In this document: piece after piece, positions 1 through 9,164 of the stretch | Numbering within the stretch: the first letter of the stretch is position 1 | Layout of the letters: the number at the start of each line of letters is the position of its first letter | Origin: Deltaproteobacteria bacterium | GTDB taxonomy: Bacteria; Desulfobacterota; Desulfobulbia; Desulfobulbales; Desulfurivibrionaceae | Direction: 5' to 3' | Assembly (NCBI GenBank): GCA_021822005.1 | Contig: JAJZSH010000004.1 | Span: 1 to 40,508 of the forward strand | Length of the DNA: 40,508 bases | Program-made: the position numbers and the translations under genes | Notes under the pieces: model-generated | Seen by the model: only the letters and a program-made list of their open reading frames with translations | Told to the model about the DNA's origin: nothing | Database searches by the model: none

Positions 1-2301
1 GCCGGACATGCCGGTGGCGTTAGCCGTGGCGGTGGTGCCGCCGTACTCGGTGAACAGCGCGGTGATGTTGGCATCGGTTACGCCGCTGGTCAATGCCATG
101 GCGCCCGTCAATGTGCCGTTGCCGATGTTGCCGGCAAAGGCGGCCAGGGCGGTCAATGCTGCCGCGTCCAGGCCGTCCAGAGCACCGGTGATGCCGGTGG
201 CGGAGATCTTGCCAGTGACCAGGGCGCCAATCTGGGCAGCGGACATGCCGCTGATGACGGCGGTGACGGTAGTGCCGGTGTACTTGGCGAACAACGCCGC
301 GATGTCGGCAGTGGCAACGGCGCTGGTCAGTGGCAAAGCACCGCTAATGCCACCTGCCGCTATGTTGGCAATGTTGGTCACCAGATGACCCACTTCGGTT
401 GCCGTAGCACCCGTGGCCACTACGGTAGCGCCAGTGGCCTTGCTCAGCAGACCCGAGGTCACGGCGTCAGTGATGGCAGCATCGTTCAGCGCCAGAGACG
501 TCAGGTTGGTGATGCCTCCCGCCGCGACTTTGGCAATACCCGTATTAACTGTTGCCAAATTGGCAGTCGAAGCACCGGTGGCATTAATTGTTGCCGAAGC
601 ATCAGCCAGTTTCGTGGACAGGCCTGCTACTGCAAACGTGGCAGCGGTTAGCGTTACAGCTGGAACACCACCCGCAGCGACAGTGGCTATTGCAGGACTG
701 GGCGTTGCCACGATCCCGCCACGGGTGAAGGTCAGGTTTGTCCCATCAGTTGTCAATGTAACAGCGCCCGTCGCTGTACCGCCGAAGCTCAGAACACCGC
801 CAGTGTTAGTCACCGTAAAAGTCGTGACCGGGGTACTATCGGCCGGCGGTGTGACAGGTGTAGTCATTACCGGCACCGTCGCGGTCAAATCCCCCCCCAC
901 CGCTGCCGTAACCGCCGTATCAAGAGCCGTGCCGGTAAAACTGCTCACCGTACTGGCGATGCTGCCTGCAGCCATTCCGGTCTGCAGCGAATCCGCCATC
1001 GCGCCCTGCACCACGATCTGCACCCTGGCGATCTGCGACAAAGCTGCGGTGAAGTCGGTGGGGTTGGCTGCCATGGCGGCATCGACCTTGGTGTTGGCGC
1101 TGGACATGACGCTGGCGATGTTGTCCAGGGAGGCGTTTACCGCCGTGGTTGCGCCGGTCGAGGTGGCCGTGGCGGCTTCGGTCATCACGCTTTTCAGGGT
1201 CGCGGTCTGCGTCAGGTCGACGGTGGTGGTCGCGGCGGCAAAATTGTTGGCCAGAGCCGTGGCCATCGTGGCCATGGCGTCCGTGGCCGAGGTGGCGCTC
1301 GATGCGCCCTGAATGACGGAGACGCCCTGCACCAGGATGTTGGCGACCTTAGCCGCAGCGGCCTGCACTTGCGCGGCAACGGTCTTGTCCGCCGTGGTGC
1401 CGCTGCCGACCGCAACGCTGATGGCATCCAGGGTTTGAAGATTAACCGTGGCGGGCAGCCCCAGCGCGGTCAGCACTTGGGTTTGCGCTGCCGCAATGGA
1501 AGTCGCCTTGCCCGAATCCACCATGGATTGCATCACGGTGGTGAGGGGGTTGACCATTCCCGATCCGTCGGGGGCGGTCATCATGCCGGTGAATGCCAGA
1601 TTGGTGGCGATATCGGTGCCGCCGCTGGCGATGAGTTTGCCGGTGGCGCCTTGCAAGGTGAAGGCGCCATTGGCATCGGTGGTGGCCTTGGCTTCGCCCG
1701 CGTTCCAGACGCCGTTGCCGTTGGCGTCGGCGAAGACAGTGGCATCCTTGATGTAGCCGTCGGCCAGTTTGCCGGTGGTGGTGCTGGCGGCCACCACAGA
1801 GGCAACGGAAGTGGCCATGGCCGCATTGGCAGCGCTCATAGAGGTCGTGGTATGGAGAACCGCGGATACGGCGGTGCGGGCGGCGGTAGCCGCGGCGGTT
1901 CCAACGTAGCCGGCAACCTCCGCCGGAGTATCCAGGGCAGCGGTGAAGTCCGTGGCGTAGGATACCCGGTTGTTGATGGTGGTGATATCATCGTTCAGGG
2001 CGTTGGCCTGCATGGTATCGACCAGCGAGCTCACGGTTTCGCGGCCGGCGTTGAATTCCGCCACCCAGTAGGCCTTGCCGACCGTATCCGAGGCGCGGCC
2101 AAGGAGGTTCTGGTAGACCTGCTCGACCCGCTGGTCAGCGGTCATGCCGGAGTAAAGCGTCGCATATTCGTTGCTGGCGGCAAAACCGGCTTTCATGGTT
2201 GCGGCATCCTGAGTCTGCCAGTAGGCAAGCCCTGCGGTATCGGCAGGACGGCCAAAATATGCCAGATATGCCTTTTGTACATCAGCAGAAGAAACAGCCA
2301 T
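1..2301 (-). CDS. Large repetitive surface/secreted protein with N-terminal DUF4214-like domain; partial, runs off the left edge
   Basis: ATG at 2301 on minus strand. The frame was hand-translated in sampled blocks without finding a stop and is still open at position 1. N-terminus MAVSSADVQKAYLAYFGRPADTAGLAYWQTQDAATMKAGFAASNEY. The rest is Ala/Thr/Gly-rich with repeats. Absent from the ORF track because it is open-ended. Confidence 0.88.
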   Translation of the reverse strand, partial: MAVSSADVQKAYLAYFGRPADTAGLAYWQTQDAATMKAGFAASNEYATLYSGMTADQRVEQVYQNLLGRASDTVGKAYWVAEFNAGRETVSSLVDTMQANALNDDITTINNRVSYATDFTAALDTPAEVAGYVGTAAATAARTAVSAVLHTTTSMSAANAAMATSVASVVAASTTTGKLADGYIKDATVFADANGNGVWNAGEAKATTDANGAFTLQGATGKLIASGGTDIATNLAFTGMMTAPDGSGMVNPLTTVMQSMVDSGKATSIAAAQTQVLTALGLPATVNLQTLDAISVAVGSGTTADKTVAAQVQAAAAKVANILVQGVSVIQGASSATSATDAMATMATALANNFAAATTTVDLTQTATLKSVMTEAATATSTGATTAVNASLDNIASVMSSANTKVDAAMAANPTDFTAALSQIARVQIVVQGAMADSLQTGMAAGSIASTVSSFTGTALDTAVTAAVGGDLTATVPVMTTPVTPPADSTPVTTFTVTNTGGVLSFGGTATGAVTLTTDGTNLTFTRGGIVATPSPAIATVAAGGVPAVTLTAATFAVAGLSTKLADASATINATGASTANLATVNTGIAKVAAGGITNLTSLALNDAAITDAVTSGLLSKATGATVVATGATATEVGHLVTNIANIAAGGISGALPLTSAVATADIAALFAKYTGTTVTAVISGMSAAQIGALVTGKISATGITGALDGLDAAALTALAAFAGNIGNGTLTGAMALTSGVTDANITALFTEYGGTTATANATGMSG

Positions 2302-2402
2302 GACTTTTTCTCCTCATTTCAATTATTGAATAAACATACCACTATGCCGTTCAGCAATAGTGGAGACCAAATCGTTCACGCCGCAAGTTGTTTTTCGTAG
2401 TT

Positions 2403-2548
2403 AGTGTCCGTCCGGAAACGAGCAATTTCGTTCGAGAGCAAGGCGCGAGGGAGACGAAAAAGCGGAGCGTACATTATGGTACGTGAGCATTTTTCGACGA
2501 CTGAGCAACGCGGCAATCGGGCGAAAGGGCCGTTTCCGGATGGACACT
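2403..2548 (+). mobile_element. 146-bp MITE-like element, copy 1
   Basis: Terminal inverted repeats AGTGTCCGTCCGGAAAC / GTTTCCGGATGGACACT; flanked by AGTT direct repeats; near-identical inverted copy at 26061-26206. Confidence 0.85.
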
Positions 2549-2728
2549 AGTTATGGTACGTGGCCATCTCCAATACTTATGATAATAGATCTTTAAAAAT
2601 ATCTTATGCATTCAGTTTTATTGTCAATACGTAAAAAATACGGATACCGAAAAATAATATTAGGGCCATCGTTTTCCGGCTAGTTTTTTGCATTCTGCAA
2701 TTTTCTAACCGGACAACGCGGACGAACC

Positions 2729-3034
2729 TTACTCGTCAAGCTCGGGCAACGGCTCCCCCCAATCGTCATCCTCCGGATTTTCTGTCTGGCAACAGGCCTG
2801 GGCATCATCGTCCTGATCAGCCAGATCATCGAACAGCCTCACTTCGTCTGGTGGGGCAATGGCGGCAAGATCGGCCTCGTGCCAGGCTTCAAGGGTGATT
2901 TCTTCTGTTGCCCCATCGTCATGCTGGAGTTCCACAATCCCTTCATCCTCGTCAACGGTAACCACGAAGAAGCGGGCGCCATCCTCGATGGCCTCGTACC
3001 AGTTTCCCTCAACGGGTTCAGTGTCGGTCGGCAT
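2729..3034 (-). CDS. DUF6763-like small acidic protein
   Basis: MPTDTEPVEGNWYEAIEDGARFFVVTVDEDEGIVELQHDDG...; internal Met preferred over the longer ORF start at 3085. Confidence 0.7.
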   Translation of the reverse strand: MPTDTEPVEGNWYEAIEDGARFFVVTVDEDEGIVELQHDDGATEEITLEAWHEADLAAIAPPDEVRLFDDLADQDDDAQACCQTENPEDDDWGEPLPELDE

Positions 3035-3069
3035 GGGTTTTTCCGTCCGGGCCGGGGAGGAGCAAGGTG

Positions 3070-3252
3070 TTACATGAACAGGCAATCCTCCCGCCAGCAG
3101 CAGTCTTCCTGGCTGCAGTGTTCCAGGGCCGAGCCAAAACAGGGGAAGTTGCCTTCTTTTTCCTGGATGGCGCGGATGAGATCCTCTTTTTTCATCTTGC
3201 CGGGCCTGATGCCAAGATCTTGTGCCTTTGCTTTGATGTCGAGCATTTTCAT
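3070..3252 (-). CDS. Small SAP/Rho-N-like domain protein with Cys-rich C-terminus
   Basis: MKMLDIKAKAQDLGIRPGKMKKEDLIRAIQEKEGNFPCFGSALEHCSQEDCCWREDCLFM. Confidence 0.75.
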   Translation of the reverse strand: MKMLDIKAKAQDLGIRPGKMKKEDLIRAIQEKEGNFPCFGSALEHCSQEDCCWREDCLFM

Positions 3253-3298
3253 GGAAAACCTCCGTGGGTATTGGGAATGATGCTGGGAATCCGTATCG

Positions 3299-3745
3299 TC
3301 AAATGCAGGGATTCATGCTGAGCACAGGGCATTTGGCGGTTTTGATCACCCGCTCGGTAACGCTGCCGAACAGGGCTTTTTCCACCCCTTTGCAGGTCTG
3401 GGTGCCGATCATGATCAGGTCGCAGCCTTCGGCCTCGGCGTGGCGGACGATCTCTCGAGGGACATTGCCGTTGAGCACCGCGCTTGCATGGGGGATGTCC
3501 TTTGCCATGTTCTCGTCGATGAATTCCGCCATCTTGCGTTTGGCCCGCTCGAGCAGGTCTTTTTCCAGATTTTCCAGCGGCAGGTGGGGCACCGCAAAAC
3601 CAGCATAGGCATCAAGGCTTTCCACCACAAAAACCACTTCGATGGCCGCCCCGAATTTGCGGGCGATCATGGTGGCGGATTGCAGAACTCTGTTTGAATG
3701 TTCGGAAAAATCCGTGGGGACCAGAATTTTTTTGATGCCGTTCAT
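3299..3745 (-). CDS. Universal stress protein (UspA family)
   Basis: MNGIKKILVPTDFSEHSNRVLQSA...DLIMIGTQTCKGVEKALFGSVTERVIKTAKCPVLSM. Confidence 0.93.
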   Translation of the reverse strand: MNGIKKILVPTDFSEHSNRVLQSATMIARKFGAAIEVVFVVESLDAYAGFAVPHLPLENLEKDLLERAKRKMAEFIDENMAKDIPHASAVLNGNVPREIVRHAEAEGCDLIMIGTQTCKGVEKALFGSVTERVIKTAKCPVLSMNPCI

Positions 3746-4011
3746 GGACGAGCCTCCCTTGGAAAGAAATGTTGGAACAGTCTGGCGGATGCCTCATGTT
3801 TACAGGGAAAAGCATGATGCGTGCCATGGCGGATGGAGAGTCTGGTTTTTCAATAGGGGCAGCGCCTTTCTCTCATCCTGGTTCCGAGGGCCGCGCAACC
3901 GGTTCGCAAAAAATCGAAAAAAAATGGCAAAATCCAAAAACAGAAAACAGGCGCCCGAAAAAAAGCTTTTCCTTTTTGCCGGGCCAAGGGCGGGAATTCC
4001 GGGGGGTAGCC

Positions 4012-4350
4012 TCATGGCCTGGTGTTTTCCACCACAAAGGGGGTGCTGCGTATGGCAATGCTTTTCTTCTTGACCCAGATTCTGGCCGTGGGAATCACCT
4101 CGCCGTCCATGGTGACGATGTTGGCCAGCTCCTCAACGTAGGAGATATCCGGGGTGTTGAATTCATAATAAAAGGTGTTGTCGCTGTAGGGATCGACCAC
4201 CAGAATGATTTTCTGCGGGTTGGCCGGATGTTTCTGGGGCGCGCCGGAAAAGGCGATGTGGGTGTCGCGCAACCGTTTTTCATCGTTGGGGCGCTGGTAC
4301 ACCTGGAGTTCAAAACGAATTACCGCCTGGGGGAAATTGGAGAGGGGCAT
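4012..4350 (-). CDS. Conserved hypothetical protein
   Basis: MPLSNFPQAVIRFELQVYQRPNDEKRLRDTH...; AGAGGT Shine-Dalgarno upstream of the Met at 4350. Confidence 0.6.
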   Translation of the reverse strand: MPLSNFPQAVIRFELQVYQRPNDEKRLRDTHIAFSGAPQKHPANPQKIILVVDPYSDNTFYYEFNTPDISYVEELANIVTMDGEVIPTARIWVKKKSIAIRSTPFVVENTRP

Positions 4351-4485
4351 GGCTGACCTCTGCACCGTATGTTGATCGCCTTGTCGGCAACAACCGTATC
4401 GAAGCGCTTACTTCATAGTATACAGATTCTCCGGGGTGAATCAAAAAATAATCTGATTACCACTAATCTTCAGCCAGTTTTTTCC

Positions 4486-4511
4486 GTCATTCCGGCTTTC
4501 GCCGGAATGAC
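4486..4511. repeat. Short palindromic repeat GTCATTCCGGC-TTTC-GCCGGAATGAC
   Basis: Perfect 11-bp stem; related sequence at 17020-17124. Confidence 0.8.
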
Positions 4512-4613
4512 TTATTCGCAAGTGAGCCATTGATACAAAGCACGCATGATCAACTGGTTGACGCATGGCACCCGCGTGCTGGCTGAAATTCGATGGCAAT
4601 CAGATTCTTCATT

Positions 4614-5120
4614 CTACATTCTTAACTTTTCACTCTCTTCCCCTACCCACTCCTCGACCTCCGCCGGGGATGGCATCCGTCCGGCGCATTTCACCGTGCC
4701 GTTGATGATCAGGGCCGGGGTTTTTGTTACCCCGAACCGCCAGATCTCATCCAGATCGTGCACCGACTCCATGTCGGCGGCCAGACCGAATTTCTGCAGG
4801 GCCTCAAAGAGCATGGCGCTGAGTGTGTTGCAGGTCACGCAACCGGAGCCCAGCACCCGGATGGTGAGGATTCCCGGCTCGGCGCCCTGTATCCCCTGGC
4901 GACGGCGGTATTCGGCGCGCAAGGCCTCGCGGTAGACCGGTTCCGCCGTCAATGGGACGTAATTTTTTCTGGCAATGGCGGCAAAAAGAAAATCCACCGC
5001 CTCCTCTTCCTGCATCTGTCCGGTCAGGGCCTTGTTCAGGGCCTGGTCGAGGCCGATCAGCCCGACATTGGCCGCGCCGATTCGGATGGTCCGGGGCGTG
5101 GGTCTGTCCTGGTTTTGCAT
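4614..5120 (-). CDS. Thioredoxin-fold protein with N-terminal extension
   Basis: ILTIRVLGSGCVTCNTLSAMLFEAL...GVTKTPALIINGTVKCAGRMPS; CxxC and cis-Pro region as in redox-active-disulfide thioredoxins. Confidence 0.8.
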   Translation of the reverse strand: MQNQDRPTPRTIRIGAANVGLIGLDQALNKALTGQMQEEEAVDFLFAAIARKNYVPLTAEPVYREALRAEYRRRQGIQGAEPGILTIRVLGSGCVTCNTLSAMLFEALQKFGLAADMESVHDLDEIWRFGVTKTPALIINGTVKCAGRMPSPAEVEEWVGEESEKLRM

Positions 5121-5151
5121 GGGATTTCTCTTTTTAAAAGATCAGGCGCAC

Positions 5152-8100
5152 TTAAAAAAGTTGCAGCTGCCGACCGCCGGCATTCCGTCGTTTGGCCAGG
5201 GGCTGGTCAGCCTCGCTCAGCAGGGAGGCCGGAATTTCCTGGATAAACCGGGAGGCGCGGCGGTCGGCTGTCCGGTTGAAGATGGTGCGGCTTGCGGCAC
5301 CGCTTAAAACCAGGCTTTCCCGCGCCCTGGTCATGGCAACATAGAGGAGGCGGCGTTCTTCTTCCACATCGCTGTGCAGGTTGGCAATGGTGCAGGGGAG
5401 GATATCCTCTTCAAGTCCGGCCAGAAAGACCACCGGGAACTCCAACCCCTTGGCGGCATGCATGGTCATGAGGGCCACGGCTTCGGCCCGTTCATCGTAG
5501 ATGGTGGCCCGGGCGTTTTGTCTGAGGTGTTCGCAAAAAGCCTGGAGATTGTTGCCAAAGGCGTTGGCCAGGTGGAGCAGGCGCAAGGCCTCTGGTCCCT
5601 GGGGATTGATGCCCAGTCCGGGCATGGCCTCGGCCAGGGGGTGGGCAAGGCCCTGTTCCGCCGCCTTGCGGAAATTTTTGAGGGTTTCGCCCATCGCCCG
5701 GATGGTTGTTGCCGTGCTGGCTGGGAGGGCAAGGGTGAGCGCCTCGCCATAAAAATCAGGGCAACGCAAGGGGAGTTTTTTTTCCAGGAGGGAGATGGTT
5801 GCCGCTCCGACCCCCGGAAGGGTTGCAATCAGCAGGAGATGCTCGCTTAAGCTCGCGTCCGCCGCGCCGGCCAACAGAAAATGGCAGGCGATTTTCAGGG
5901 CGGGCTTCAGGTAAAAGGGAGTGGCGCCAACGAGCTGGAAGGGGATGCCTTTGCGGTGCAAGGCTTCGGCAATGGGTTCGGCCATCTGGCTGAGCCGGTA
6001 GAGAACGGCGAAGTCGGCAAAGCTTCGGGCCTGGCCGCCGCTCCGGCCCGTATGCCGGGAAAGGCTGCTGATGCCGCCCAACCCCTCTTCGATGCGCCGC
6101 ACGATAAATTCCGCCTCGGCCTGGGCGCTTGGAGCCTGATGCCATTCGATGGGAGCCGCGCTGGTGCTTTCGGCAACAAGCTGGGTGTCGCCGCTCTGCC
6201 GGTTGTGGCGGATGAGGGCGGCCGCGCCATCGATAATGGCCGGGGCTGAACGGTAGTTGCGGATCAGGGCCAGGGTGGTGACGCCCGGCTTTTCGCGGAA
6301 CCGCTGAAACAAGGTGAGGTCGCTGCCGCGAAAGCCGTAAATGGCCTGGTTGGGGTCGCCGATGGCGAATACCCGCGCCTGAACGCCAAGCAGCAGGACC
6401 AGCTGGTACTGGGGATGGTTGAGATCCTGAAATTCGTCAACAAAGAGATGGGCCACCCGGCCACTGACCTGCCCGGCAAAGGCGGGGTCGCGGCTAAGGC
6501 GCTCCACACACCGGGGGATGACCAGATCAAGATCAATAGCCTGGTTCGGCGTAAGCGAGGCGAGATAGCGCTGGAGGAGATCCGGCAGGGCGGCGCCGGT
6601 GGGGAGCGTCCCCCGGTTCAGCTGGTCAACGTGGGCGGCCAGTTGTTTTTTGAGGATATGGTGATCGGCCCGGGGCAAAGCAGGGAAGGCCTTGCGCAGA
6701 TAGAGGTCGCGGTCATCCTCGCCGATGACCATGAGATCGGGGTTTTCTTTGCGCAACAGGGCCAGGCAATAGCCATGGAAGGTGCCCACGAAGATGGGTT
6801 GGGCTGCCTCGCCGAGATCACGCTCCAGTCGTGCGTGCATCTCACGGGCTGCCCGGTTGGTGAAGGTGATGGCCACCATCTCTTCGGGACGGGCATTTTC
6901 CGCGGCCAGCAGATGTTCGATCCTGGCCACCAGGGTAAAGGTCTTGCCGGTGCCCGGCCCGGCAGCCACCAGGATGGTTTCGGCCCTGCTGGTGATGGCG
7001 GCCAGCTGTTCCGGATTGGGATTTCTCGGGGCCTGGGGCCTGTCTGCGGGCGGAGAAGGCTTTTTTTCAAGGGGCAGCGGGCCGCGTTCCTGTTTTCTGG
7101 GGGGCGGGCCTGTCTTTTTCCCGGCAAACAGGCTGATCTGTCCGGCCAGCTCCTCCCGCTCTCCTTTGGCAAAGACCCGGATCACGCCGAATTCTCCATC
7201 GTAGCCAGGGGTGCGGATGACCCTGCCCGCGCGGATGCGGGCCACCGCCTCGCCCAGCACCGGGGACATCCGGTTGATTTCGTCCACCGGCGTGTTGAGC
7301 AGCAGGTTGAACTCCGAACCGAAGCGGGCAATGACCCTGGAATACAGGGCCATCACCCCCTTGGTGGCAGGGCCTGCGCCGAGAATCTCGCCCAGCACCT
7401 CGGGCAGCGGGATAAGGCTGTGCACTGCGGGCGAGCCTGGCGGGTAGTACGGCTCTGTCCGTTCGGCCAGCTCCATGACCCGGTGCAGCACCCCCACGGT
7501 GAGGGGCTTGGAGCAGACCGGGCAGGTTGCCCCGATTTTTCTGGTTTCGGCCGGCTCAAGGCAGACCCGGCAGTTCCGGTGGCCGTCGCAATGGTATTTT
7601 CCCTCTTCCGGGTAGAATTCTATCGTTGCGGCAAAGGCCTCGGTCAGGGGATTTTTCAGGGCCTGCCTTAGAGCGAAAAAGTTGAAACCGGTGTCGAAGA
7701 TATTGGCCTCCCGGCCCAGCTTGCCGGGAGAATGGCAATCGGAATTGGAGATCAGGGCGAAGCGGTCCAGGGGTGGGATGAGCCGGTTCATGTCCGGGTC
7801 CGAGGAGAGGCCGGTTTCCAGGGCGAAGACATGCGGGCTGAGATCGCCGTAGCATTCCTCAATGGTGTCAAAGCCGGAGCGGGAGCCGAACAGGGAGAAC
7901 CACGGCGTCCAGATGTGGGCCGGAACCAGAAAGCCCTCCGGCGCCTTTTCGAGCAGGATTTCGAGCAGGTCGCGGGAGTCGAGGCCCAGGATGGGGCGGC
8001 CGTCGGACTCGATATTGCCGATGCCGGCCAGGACGCTGTTGATCCGTTCCGCCGAGGCGAAATCGGGCACATAGAGCAGGTTGTGAACCTTGCGCACTGC

Positions 8101-8403
8101 GCCATGCCGTTTATAGATGCTGCTGATTTCGGCGGTGAGCAGGAAGCGGCTGGGAAGAGCAACTGGTGTCACCTGCGGCAGGGCCGGCGGGATCGCCTCA
8201 TCCTTGAGCTTATAAAATCCCGGTTCGGCAGGGACAAGCTGCTCCTTGAGCTGACTGAACCAGCCGGGGTGGGTGAAGTCGCCGGTGCCGAGCAGATGGA
8301 TGCCCTTGACCCTGGCCCAGGCGGCGAGGCCTTGCAGGTTGCCGGCCTTGCTGGTCGCCCGGGAGAAGGGGGAATGGATGTGAAGATCAGCGATATAGCG
8401 CAT
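5152..8403 (-). CDS. EndoQ-like PHP nuclease domain fused to UvrD/Rep SF1A helicase
   Basis: N-term MRYIADLHIHSPFSRATS..., YHCDGHRNCRVCLEPAETRKIGATCPVCSKPL zinc region; C-term Walker A AAGPGTGKT, FVDEFQDLNHPQ, GDPNQAIYGFRGS, MHAAKGLEFPVVFLAG, RRLLYVAMTRAR. Confidence 0.92.
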   Translation of the reverse strand: MRYIADLHIHSPFSRATSKAGNLQGLAAWARVKGIHLLGTGDFTHPGWFSQLKEQLVPAEPGFYKLKDEAIPPALPQVTPVALPSRFLLTAEISSIYKRHGAVRKVHNLLYVPDFASAERINSVLAGIGNIESDGRPILGLDSRDLLEILLEKAPEGFLVPAHIWTPWFSLFGSRSGFDTIEECYGDLSPHVFALETGLSSDPDMNRLIPPLDRFALISNSDCHSPGKLGREANIFDTGFNFFALRQALKNPLTEAFAATIEFYPEEGKYHCDGHRNCRVCLEPAETRKIGATCPVCSKPLTVGVLHRVMELAERTEPYYPPGSPAVHSLIPLPEVLGEILGAGPATKGVMALYSRVIARFGSEFNLLLNTPVDEINRMSPVLGEAVARIRAGRVIRTPGYDGEFGVIRVFAKGEREELAGQISLFAGKKTGPPPRKQERGPLPLEKKPSPPADRPQAPRNPNPEQLAAITSRAETILVAAGPGTGKTFTLVARIEHLLAAENARPEEMVAITFTNRAAREMHARLERDLGEAAQPIFVGTFHGYCLALLRKENPDLMVIGEDDRDLYLRKAFPALPRADHHILKKQLAAHVDQLNRGTLPTGAALPDLLQRYLASLTPNQAIDLDLVIPRCVERLSRDPAFAGQVSGRVAHLFVDEFQDLNHPQYQLVLLLGVQARVFAIGDPNQAIYGFRGSDLTLFQRFREKPGVTTLALIRNYRSAPAIIDGAAALIRHNRQSGDTQLVAESTSAAPIEWHQAPSAQAEAEFIVRRIEEGLGGISSLSRHTGRSGGQARSFADFAVLYRLSQMAEPIAEALHRKGIPFQLVGATPFYLKPALKIACHFLLAGAADASLSEHLLLIATLPGVGAATISLLEKKLPLRCPDFYGEALTLALPASTATTIRAMGETLKNFRKAAEQGLAHPLAEAMPGLGINPQGPEALRLLHLANAFGNNLQAFCEHLRQNARATIYDERAEAVALMTMHAAKGLEFPVVFLAGLEEDILPCTIANLHSDVEEERRLLYVAMTRARESLVLSGAASRTIFNRTADRRASRFIQEIPASLLSEADQPLAKRRNAGGRQLQLF

Positions 8404-8460
8404 TTTTTCGTTGCCGTTTTGAAAGCATATTCCGCAAAATCTGTGGGCAGAGGGTCAGTG

Positions 8461-8666
8461 TTGTCCGGTTGGGAAATTGCAATATCAATTAAAACGTCCA
8501 AATCCCCCTCAATCCCCCTTTTTCAAAGGGGGAAGCATGAGTTTCCCTCCCCCTTGCTAAAGGGGAAGTATAAGTTTCCCCCCCTTTTTTTCGCAAAGGG
8601 GGGTTAGGGGGGATTTATTAAGCGGTGATACAGCATTTTACCCGGATGCAATTTCTTAACCGGACA
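8461..8666. repeat. Inverted-repeat-bounded segment containing C-rich palindromic repeats
   Basis: TTGTCCGGTTgggAAATTGCA at 8461 and TGCAATTTcttAACCGGACA ending at 8666; possible 3-bp GTG flanks. Confidence 0.55.
8500..8616. repeat. C-rich palindromic repeats (AAATCCCCCT..CCCCCTTTTTCAAAGGGGG)
   Basis: AAATCCCCCTCAATCCCCCTTTTTCAAAGGGGGAAG and AAGTTTCCCCCCCTTTTTTTCGCAAAGGGGGGTTAGGGGGGATTT. Confidence 0.8.
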
Positions 8667-8718
8667 GTGCAGGCAGAGGGTGATAAAAAAGAGGAGGTTG
8701 AGTCCACTCGTTGTTGTT

Positions 8719-8752
8719 CCCCACTTTGAAAAAGGGGGGCTAGGGGGGATTT
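8719..8752. repeat. C-rich palindromic repeat at 3' end of the DUF559 gene
   Basis: CCCCACTTTGAAAAAGGGGGGCTAGGGGGGATTT; contains the DUF559 stop codon. Confidence 0.8.
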
Positions 8753-9120
8753 GAATTTACTCTCATCCGTTCCTTCACTGTTTTATCTATTACTTCCAGC
8801 ACCGCATCCGTCTCCAATAAAATCTGCCTATTATCAAAGCGCAATACACGCAAGCCTGATCCGGTCAATGCTGCATTACGTTCTTGGTCTTTGGTCTGAT
8901 GTTCTTCTGCAAAATGTTGGCTTCCGTCGAGTTCGATCACCAGTTTCGCTGCCGGGCAATAAAAATCCACGACGAATGCGAACAATGGCTTTTGCCGATA
9001 AAACTGCACACCTTGTATCTGCTTGCGTCGAATGCGCTGCCATAGCACCTGTTCCGCATCGGTCATGTTGGTTCTGAGTGAGCGGGAGTTTTGCTTGAGT
9101 TTTAGGCTGTAGCGTTCCAT
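8740..9120 (-). CDS. DUF559 (Vsr/restriction-endonuclease-like) protein
   Basis: MERYSLKLKQNSRSLRTNMTDAEQVLWQRIRRKQIQGVQFYRQKPLFAFVVDFYCPAAKLVIELDGSQH...RVLRFDN; start set at internal Met because upstream residues are encoded by the repeat. Confidence 0.88.
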   Translation of the reverse strand: MERYSLKLKQNSRSLRTNMTDAEQVLWQRIRRKQIQGVQFYRQKPLFAFVVDFYCPAAKLVIELDGSQHFAEEHQTKDQERNAALTGSGLRVLRFDNRQILLETDAVLEVIDKTVKERMRVNSNPP

Positions 9121-9128
9121 AAATCTCA

Positions 9129-9164
9129 AAATCCCCCTCTGTCCCCCTTTTTCAAAGGGGGAAG
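9129..9164. repeat. C-rich palindromic repeat at 5' end of the DUF559 gene
   Basis: AAATCCCCCTCTGTCCCCCTTTTTCAAAGGGGGAAG. Confidence 0.8.

Noticed and set aside
413-1312. 299-aa plus-strand ORF and neighbouring plus ORFs (8-388, 1369-2400)
   Set aside because: Antisense to the open minus-strand DUF4214 protein frame; low-complexity Val/Ala or Gly composition reflects the reverse of GC-rich repeats.
2549-2565. TTATGGTACGTG occurs both in MITE copy 1 and just outside it
   Set aside because: Short match at one copy only; no mechanism supported.
6415-7671. 418-aa plus-strand ORF
   Set aside because: Antisense to EndoQ-UvrD helicase motifs; no recognisable domain; typical high-GC shadow ORF.
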